Below, piece after piece: positions 56,747 to 64,000 of a stretch of 64,000 bases of DNA. Under the pieces are notes generated by a model. It was given only the letters and a program-made list of their open reading frames with translations, was not told the origin of the DNA and did not search any database. The DNA comes from Armillaria gallica (Eukaryota > Basidiomycota > Agaricomycetes > Agaricales > Physalacriaceae): positions 3,503,001 to 3,567,000 of the forward strand of contig JBANDB010000007.1 of assembly GCA_037576215.1 (NCBI GenBank), read 5' to 3'. Every line of letters begins with the position of its first letter. The stretch's first letter is position 1. A program made the translations under genes and the position numbers.

Positions 56747-59700
56747 ATGAGCAGCAAAGGAATCTTACTCAACGAGCCGTATTTTCTCCTAACAGCTGGT
56801 TATGGAACAGCCAAAGGCTCGCCTCTAGTTTGGTCCATGCCATATTCATGCCCTGAATTCCTAGCCACGCAGAAGGACCTGCACACGTGGTTTTCTTCAT
56901 GCGCTACTGCTGAAAGATCTCAAGGCGACCCTGTCTTGGTGTTTGGCAGAGGCATCGCCAAGGCCTTACAATGTTTCGCAAATGAAATCTGGTCCAACGG
57001 CTCTGAGCATTCCCACAAAAGCATCGATGACATGGTTGGAAGCCCTGACGAAGCCAGGGTGTTGGACATGCTTGTCCTATTCAAAGCGATGGATGTTGCA
57101 TGCAGTTTCTTGCATCCGACTCGAAGCCGACCCCACCACCCCAGCTACAATGCCATGAACCTCTCACAAGAGGAACTTGATGTAAGTCATCTTCCCATTC
57201 GTATACTTTCTGCAAACATCCAAGCTGTCAAGGCATTGGAGCCTCTCCGTACATGGTGTCAAAGGCTCAGTCAAATTCCGAAACAGCGTCCGGCTCTTCC
57301 GCCCATCAGTATTCCAGTGGAAGGAGCTCAGCTGTCTCACATGTATTCTCGTCGAGGGGTGGAAACTTGGGAAAAAATAACTTGTCTGCTGGACTTGCTC
57401 GGAGTTTACATACGCTTCATTTTGTTCGTGAGTACATTCAAATTCGTCGGGAATTGTTCTCATTCTAATATTTGCATTAGAATCATGGCGTGGACCACAC
57501 ACCACAATGGGTGGAGGATCATGGCATGGACCCGAGATGGACACAGTAGGTTACTTCATTTTTCAAACCATCAGTCTACTAACTTGTTTGAAGATATATT
57601 CGATGTACAGGAATCAACGACGAACAATACTTAGACAACCTTAAAAGGGACCTCCCTCACGTCAAAAAAGTCTTCGCGGTCGCTGTCGCACTCTCTCCCT
57701 TATTCATTATCGTTGGTAATAGGATGTACAATACAATCAGTGTATCCCGTGCCTTACAGGTAAGAAGTTCTAAAATCCTTGTCTAATACCGTCGCCTGAC
57801 GTTTCATGCAAGATTGGAGGACGACTCTCTTCAATCGGGAAACCAGCCCTGCTAGGTCATGTTGAAGGGGTACTGTGGAGGTCCATTTTCCGTGTAGTAT
57901 GCGGCTCCTGCAGTAGCGAGATTGCATTGACCCAATTTCTCGATGAAGTTCAGCCTTTGCTTCCAGCATCACCAAGGCGGGGCAATAACTCCATATTGTC
58001 AGAGGACGAATCGGCCATGGTGGAACAGGGATGGTTTTTAGGGGAATGGTTTTCAGATGTCATTCTGTTGATCCAACAGGAACGTGTTCTTGGGTCTGAA
58101 GCCAGGATCGCAGCAGCAACACAAGTATGGCTGGACGAGAACAGATCACGTTGGGGAGAAATCAGTCGTCACGAGAAGGTTCCCATAGAACGAGGCAGAA
58201 GAAAGTCTTGTCCTCCCCGTGGAGTCTCAAGGTTGCAACCGCGAAGGTGTCATAGCGTCTCCCCAGAGCGAGCAAAGAGGATCTCTATCGCTGTGCTTCC
58301 AGTCATGGATGTCAACCAGTTAACGAAGAATTCTGTACCCGACATTTTGGGGGGTTGGTCAAGTTTGCCCTTGATAGACCAGATGATTCTAGGATCCGGG
58401 GGACAAGACGACTTCCACCATGTCTCACAAAGGAAGCGGGATCGTTCGGGGACAGATATAACGCGGAGTGGAGCGAAGAAGGCAAAAACGGATGCACGTG
58501 TCTCCTATTTTCCGTGTGGAGTCGTCCTACCGGAGGTTTGGGATCCACTGACGAATTCGAAAGTCAAGTTCACTTACTTTGCCCTGAGATCGAATGTGAG
58601 TCAACCAACCACTTTCCTGCTACACTGCCTCATCATAATTTAGCGGATAGACCGACGCAAGGTACAGAATTGGAACAATTGTTTCAATAGCCGAAGTAAA
58701 ATGGAGTCAATGATCAAGTTGATCAACTTCAAGGATGCTTTGAATGATCCTTCTAACACGCTGTCGATATTTGCAAAATCAAATATCCATCTTTTTGAAA
58801 CACCCGCCTCTCCATTAGATTGGTCTTTGGCGACTCTCTCAGACATTGGTGACATCGACGAAGTTCATCATTTGGGAGGCGAGTGCCATCTATTTATTAT
58901 GAAAGTGTACTCTAATGCAACCTGCAGGTCACAAACGCTCACGCGAGCCTGTTATAACTGTCGACATATCTCTTCGAGACATGTACGCCGGAGGCGTTGA
59001 AGGAGATCGCGGTGTGGTGAATTTTATCTCCTTGTCCCGCAGTGATCCTTCCAACAGCCACCCTTTGCAGTCGTAAGCTTGATGTTTATCTTGTAGCTTT
59101 AAGTGCACTTAACGTTACCCTGCCAGTATTTTATCTTCCCATCTTTGTGCCTTTGATAAAACATCTGATGTCCCTGGGATCTCTAATGATGCGTATCCAC
59201 ATTCGGTGACGAGTTTCTGGTTCATTGCAACCAAAGGGGCTGCAACCAACGTGGCCACAGACAGTTTTGGGGTCGGAACGGCCATTGAGGTGCTCTGTGG
59301 GTGCCAGATATGGTACCTGTTCCAACGTCGTGACACTGGAGACAAGGACGTCGCCATTAATTGGGAAGCTGAGCCTGCTGAGGATGAAGTCGTCAATGAT
59401 TGGGAACCTGGATTTTTCCCGGACCCGAAATATTGGACCGCAGAGGTCGTCGTGCTGAAACCAGGGTCTGCCCTGTATGTCATGGTGTATCCATCTTGAT
59501 CAATGCTGACACAGGGGCAGGTACATACGTCCCGAGACTCACCATGCAGTTGTCGCTCTGGAAAATTCAATTATAAAAGGTCACCACTTCTACTCTACTG
59601 TCGTGTTATCGAAGACCGTCTCAGGATGGGTCCGTACCCAAATATTTCGGGATATCGGTGGTCTTCCGATTGCCCACCTACAGCGCGTTCTGCTACGCAT

Positions 59701-60347
59701 AATGATATACTTTGGTAAGAGTGTCAAGGAAGGTACCAACAGTACGTCAAATTCTGGAAACTCTTCGAACATAACCGACCATTTTCCAGGTGTTGACTTC
59801 CATTTTCCGAAGCTGAACAAAATGGGATTGATGAATCTCATCGCGCTTGGTAATTGGTGCTTCTTCCTTGATGCCTTCAATTCGCGGGATTCCGAACAGA
59901 ATGACGCCACGGTTTTGGCAATAAGTGCTTATCTATCCATTATACAGTGCCTAGCAAAGCACCACTGTCTTCTACTCATTGAAGAGAATCAGCCTGACCT
60001 TGGCTTAATTCCCTTATCTCAAGTCAGACGAATGGCGATTTCTGATTTTGCCAGGGCTTCCGCTATCCATTTTTGCCTGAGAATCATCTCAGACGCAAAG
60101 GACCATGATTTCTTCACAGAGAGCTTTGAATTCTCGGCAATGAGATGCCTGGAAAGGTATCTGAAAATTGATACCAAGGCCATCGAAGTATGTGAAGTGG
60201 GAGAATTGCAGCTGACAAGAAGCTTTGTGGTTGTCGACAATTCCGCCAAAATTGGTAAGTTCACATTTTCTGCCTTCAGTGTCTTCCTCTGATCACCATG
60301 TAAACCCAGGTGAAGACATTCTTTCTGATCTCAGAAAGGCTGAATAA
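56747..60347 (+). CDS. JmjC-like (cupin) domain protein, probable pseudoenzyme
   Basis: JmjC proteins are Fe(II)/2-oxoglutarate oxygenases that often demethylate histones. The 3' structure is clear: exons 57813-58595, 58644-58878, 58928-59072, 59127-59474, 59521-59732, 59790-60254, 60310-60347; introns 46-57 bp, one GC-AG (58879-58927). The 5' part (ATG 56747, donor near 57182, more introns to 57760) is less certain and could be a separate gene. The JmjC core is SFWFIATKGAATNVATDSFG, then GTAIEVLCGCQIWYLF, then KPGSALYIRPETHHAVVALE and KGHHFYS. The distal His (HHAV) is present, but where family members have H-x-D this has A-T-D, so one iron ligand is missing. A basic nuclear-like stretch (RGRRKSC..RRCHSVSPERAKR; KKAK) precedes it. 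Confidence 0.72.
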
Positions 60348-60415
60348 GGATTCTTGGGCAATGACAATGTATTCATCTATGTAGTGAAACAGACATCTTT
60401 TGGTTTTCAGGAAAC

Positions 60416-60748
60416 TGTCACGCGTTACGATCCCACAGTTGTACGGTCGCCTGACCTTGGGCCGAAGTCACGGTTGCCGATTGTGAAACTTCGGGGCGAC
60501 AGTTGCCGGTCACGCAAATGATCTTGACCGAGTCTCTGTGGCTGTGAAGCCACATATGACGTCGTTTGCGACTAACTTGGTTGTCTCCGACCCCGACTGC
60601 TTTGTCACGGGTTTTCCGACCTTCCGGTCCATGGGCAGGCCAGGTCACGCTGGCGAGGGGAAAGTCGCGGTCGTTTACTGACTGTGACAGTGACGATTAC
60701 GCAACAGTCGTGACTTTGGCAACTGTCGCGCGACCCGCAAAACACTGA
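60416..60748. repeat. CpG-rich island of unknown origin
   Basis: Sharply richer in C, G and CpG than its flanks, full of GTCACG/CGTGAC-like words on both strands. The right edge (reading inward CAGTGTTTTGCGGG) looks like a hAT end, but the left edge does not pair with it and no 8-bp duplication was found. Likely a young or truncated element. Confidence 0.45.
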
Positions 60749-60856
60749 CTTAATCTGCGTTCGCCCTCGTCTTCACAATATACAGTGACCACTGCAATGA
60801 TGCCGGTTTTGTTTTAATTTTATCAAGTAAAGTATAGCGGAAGGCTCGACTCAATG

Positions 60857-60945
60857 CTCTAAAAATAGAGTACGATGACTAAGCAGAGCATCGAGAACGA
60901 TGCCTCAAGATCACGAGAGCGAAGATAGTTAGGGCCATCGAGAAA
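60857..60945 (+). repeat. Dispersed repeat R, fragment (third copy)
   Basis: Matches the hairpin region of repeat R: GATGACTAAGCAGAGCATCG, then the GCATCG-AGAA-CGATGC hairpin, GATGCCTC, and GGGCCATCGAGAA. Confidence 0.7.
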
Positions 60946-61603
60946 CACTTCCTGGCCACAATGATATCAGCGGAAAGGAAATCAAGCGGAAATGGTTTAC
61001 CGATCTGGAGAAGTTTCTTCAGACACATTTCAATCTCCCAGAAATCAGATTTTGGCAGAGAGATTTCTCTTTCCGACTTGACCGTAACGGTATATCGAAG
61101 CATTTCCAGCGCCAATGCATATTTCCTTCATGCACAAAATTAGGCATATAAATAGCGTAGGACTCTTATTGAGCGATGTACACAGGAACAATGGTGGGTG
61201 ATGACTAGATTAAAAAATAGCTGCAAAGCAGCTTTTATAACCCCCATTAAGGAGAATATGGGAAGGAGTCTGGGTGTGGCCAGAGACATAAAAATCTTAC
61301 AAGTTCGCACACAGAGAAGGGTTAACATGGTGGTAATTGATTTGATGACTTAAACATTTTATTATAGGGGGATGTTGAAAACTGTGGCAGGAGGGCTGCG
61401 ATACTACAGAAAGGGGACATGGGAACGTAGCTAGTGAGAAAGTCTGGCACGATGGCCGTGATAATGCTACGAGAAAATTCAAGTCCAATATGTATATAAG
61501 ATCTGTAAGGTCCGAATTCGGGACGCTGCGCGTCTGACTCTCGCCAAGAGAAAAGGCTCCCACCCAAGTTATGCTTAAGCACCCTTGCTCTGACTCCGAC
61601 TGG
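60946..61603. other. Intergenic, no gene recognised
   Basis: Short frames only. A small hairpin AGCTGC-AAA-GCAGCT followed by T's sits at 61219-61237. Confidence 0.4.
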
Positions 61604-62577
61604 CTAGTTCGCTCTCTTGACATAACGCTCAACATGATCGGCGACGACGGAAGGCCCGAACTCCATCACAACGGCCTCGATAATAGAAGAGTGAGGCATG
61701 GCCTCAGCCTCCAAATCTAGGGGAGCACGCTTGGAGGATGACCGGTGTTGAAAGAACTTGGGCTTTGCGAAGTGGGACCTCGTCGCCGGTAGAGTGAGAG
61801 ACGGTGGCAAATGACTTCGAATATGGAGCGGTAGCGGAAGCTTTTGGCAATGGGACAACTTGGCGCTTACGGGGAGGCTTCGACGCTGAAGTATCCACGA
61901 CGACGACCTCATCAATATCTGACTCGTCGACTTCAGTGGCAGAGAACTTGGAGACCCAGGATGGCGGGCCAACCTTCTCTTCCTGGATGGACTTCGGAGC
62001 TACAGTTTTCGACGAAGCCGGGGTCTTGGATGCTTTGCTAGGAGGACCAAACTTTGGCTTCACTGGCGGTTCCCAGTCCCACCCAGCTGTTGAAAGAGTA
62101 ATTGGCTATACGAATCAAGAGTTCAAAGTTGGTCCGGGGTGTGGAAAGCTAGTGAGGATGTTGCTGCGATAAGGAAGACACGAAAACTTACCCAGGTTGC
62201 CGCGAATTGGCGTGCCCACTCCAAAATGTCCTCGTCAGTACACGAGATCCCTGTAGGAGCCTTTTCTCGCAGAGTTTCCAGTGTGAGGACGGTCTTCCGA
62301 AATTCGGAGTCAGGCCCCGCCGCCCCAGAGCTTTGAACTGGGTATCGGCGCCTTGTTGAGTAGGGGAACCTGCGGGAGCCGGTGGAGGAAGGACTGGGGT
62401 AGGCGGGATACCGAGGGAGGGCAACACGGCACGCTCAGACTGTGGGGGTAGATCGATATTCATGGCATCTGAGGGCGGGATATTCGACGAGAGGCCAGCA
62501 GGAGGTCCCGACATAGACATGTCGAAAGGTTTGGCAGTGATAACCAGGGGAGCAGTTGGAGAAGTAGGGCACGACAT
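61604..62577 (-). pseudogene. Ser/Pro-rich hypothetical protein, probably transposon-associated
   Basis: ATG at 62575-62577. The N-terminus is Pro/Ser-rich with DAMNIDLPP and LPPPAPAGSPTQQ. After a one-base shift near 62330 comes the best-conserved-looking part, KTVLTLETLREKAPTGIS and DEDILEWARQFAATW (62310-62192), then a GTAAGT intron (62087-62191). Next is GWDWEPPVKPKFGPPSKASK and an acidic/basic stretch (DESDIDEVVVVDTS; PPRKRQVV) that looks nuclear. The frame at the end shifts to reach 61604. From memory, similar Ser/Pro-rich proteins occur in many copies in mushroom genomes. The two small frame problems suggest decay, though unseen introns could explain them. Confidence 0.45.
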
Positions 62578-63316
62578 AGGCAGAACTTGCGAGACAGGAA
62601 AAAAATGCGTTAGAGACGGTCATTAATTTATGAGGAGGCTTACGCTAAAGGCAGGGGGCGACAGAAGAAAAGGGAAGACAGGTGCAAAGATGGTGGGGAA
62701 GAATGTGAAAAACTGGACAAGAAAAGAAGGAGTTGGGGCCCGGTTTGGAGAAGATATGGAAAGGCCGACCAGAATTCCCGCATGTCAAGAGTCACAGCTA
62801 ACCGAGACAACGGAGGCATGGTGATCACCTCTTTTGGCAGTAGCATTGCAATTCAGGCGTCTTCTCTTGTGAGGTAACCAGGGTAAACCGGTTGCCCACA
62901 CGCACTTCCAGTTAGGGCCAAGTAGGGTAATTCTCATCAAGAGAAGGACGATCGTAGAATCGATTGGTCGAAAATTTTTCAACGTACCTTCGGGGAGGCG
63001 GCAATGACAAGTTGTATTTGCCAAGGAGGATCCGGGCGCAGGTAGTACATCAACATACGTCCAGACATGCCTGCAATGGACAACGACCCAATGGTCCAGT
63101 CACGAGTGACTTGCCTCCATAGGCGCAAAAACCGCCGATCCGAGCGATCTCAGGGTGTGGGACCAAAGATCAGGCAACAAATAGTTGTCAATAGCAGTGA
63201 AAGGATCCATCCAGTTACCTAATAGTTCTAGAAGATGCTGCAGCTATTTTTAGATTTTTAGATGGAGGTGCTGGCACATACGTGTACACTAGCGTGTTCC
63301 CCAAGCACGCATCACA
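62578..63316. other. Intergenic; short frames without motifs
   Basis: Minus-strand frame 62785-63024 and others show nothing recognisable. It should contain the promoter of the next gene (plus strand), but no TATA box stands out. Confidence 0.35.
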
Positions 63317-64000
63317 ATGATACCTCAGCCCGTACTCGCTTTCTTCTATGCGACCGCCATTGCCATCGTTGACACTCTGCTTGTATGCTTTGGACCTGTG
63401 GGTCGATTGCCTCATCGACATGTGTGTGTGACCTCCCGCCTGAGTGTGAATGTCCTAACCTAGATCAATACCGACAGAGTGCAGACGTTGACCATCAAAC
63501 AGATGATGAAGTCTTGAATCTGTGTCACTCTGTGCCAGATGACGACTGGACAACGTCGGGCTGCCCACCCAGGCTCACACCAGATGTTGTGGTCAAGCGG
63601 GTACCCAGGTTGCCGACAGGTTGGCCTTCAGAGGCTTTAGCGCAGGATCTCGTTCACAACCGCACAAACATCCCCGTTCCTCCTATCCGGCGCGTCCTCA
63701 ATCTCAATCCAGATGCCAGCGTCATAGTCATGGACTACATTCCCGGGATCACATTGGCGGAAGCGTGGCCCACCATGGGGCTCTGGCAGAAAATCCGTAC
63801 TGCTATCACCCTGCGAAGCTACGTCCGCCAGCTCAGGTCCATCGCACATCCCCGATCTCAAATTCCTGGACCTGTTCTCGAGGGCGAAGAGCCTGGAGTA
63901 TGCTATGCGTCACGCATCTTCGGGCCCTTCAGACCCACCAAGGGCCCATTTGCAACCTCGGAAGAGCTCATCCGGTTGTTCAACAACGCAATGGACCAAG
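63317..64000 (+). CDS. APH-fold (aminoglycoside phosphotransferase-like) protein kinase-like gene, 5' part
   Basis: ATG at 63317-63319 begins a hydrophobic N-terminus (VLAFFYATAIAIVDTLLVCF), a signal anchor. A short intron is likely (63426-63461, GTGACC..CCTAG); after it the frame stays open to the window edge. Motifs: NIPVPPIRRVLNLNPDASVI and VMDYIPGITLAEAWPTMG (the hinge region of APH-type kinases), then AITLRSYVRQLRSIAHP, FGPFRPTKGPFATSEELI and FNNAM. This order is that of the many APH-like genes in mushroom-forming fungi, whose substrates are unknown. The catalytic HGD loop should lie just beyond the right edge. No frame break is seen. Confidence 0.75.

Noticed and set aside
60416..60748. 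Calling this island a complete hAT MITE
   Set aside because: Only the right end looks hAT-like. No matching left end and no 8-bp duplication (ACTTAATC does not occur on the left).
61219..61237. Stem-loop plus T-run resembling a rho-independent terminator
   Set aside because: The window is clearly fungal, where such a terminator has no role; a hairpin of this size is common by chance.
1..64000. CRISPR arrays, operons, riboswitches, integrated virus
   Set aside because: No regularly spaced direct repeats or bacterial gene order, and no virus-like genes beyond the retroelement remnants.

Overview
This is a gene-poor, repeat-rich stretch of a filamentous fungus genome, almost certainly a mushroom-forming basidiomycete (Agaricomycetes). 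The pointers are 45-60 bp introns with GT..AG ends and CTNAY-like branch sites, a FunK1-type kinase, NACHT-type STAND proteins with an AGTGKSS P-loop, an APH-fold kinase-like gene, a JmjC-like gene, and fungal Ty3/gypsy and Mutator-like elements. The species cannot be named from sequence alone, and all family calls come from reading motifs without a database search.

Layout, left to right. 1-6.4 kb is a decayed Ty3/gypsy retrotransposon on the minus strand (gag, protease, RT, RNase H, integrase; its 3' end lies outside the window). 7.4-10.3 kb holds a second, more decayed gag-like region and a membrane-segment ORF, also minus. 12.2-14.2 kb is a decayed copy of a large hypothetical protein family. 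It is interrupted at 14.18 kb by a 7.0-kb giant inverted repeat (14179-21184): two 3.3-3.4 kb arms around a 295-bp loop, with no transposase seen. The host reading continues beyond it at 21.18 kb. 24.0-27.0 kb is a decayed MULE transposase. 27.3-29.5 kb is a FunK1 kinase pseudogene split by a 317-bp hAT-type MITE with an 8-bp target duplication.

From 31.7 kb the region is less AT-rich and more genic. A STAND/NACHT gene with a beta-propeller-like C-terminus (31.7-36.2 kb) has a second copy at 47.9-51.0 kb that has lost the propeller. Between them lie a ribosomal protein S6 pseudogene, three tRNA-like SINE copies, a 632-bp hAT MITE, and a separate pair of diverged direct repeats (39.2-41.8 and 43.7-47.1 kb). 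51.6-56.1 kb holds an orphan promoter plus first exon and a repeat present in several copies, one of which is split by an insertion. 56.7-60.3 kb is an intron-rich JmjC-like gene that appears to lack one iron ligand. 61.6-62.6 kb is a Ser/Pro-rich ORF on the minus strand, and an APH-like kinase gene runs off the right edge.

How it fits together: the left half reads as a graveyard of nested insertions. Nearly all early stops in the transposon ORFs are CGA to TGA, CAG/CAA to TAG/TAA or TGG to TGA, as expected from cytosine methylation and deamination or a RIP-like process. The right half contains the genes that may still be expressed (the two STAND genes, the JmjC-like gene and the APH-like gene). 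The most unusual object is the giant palindrome.
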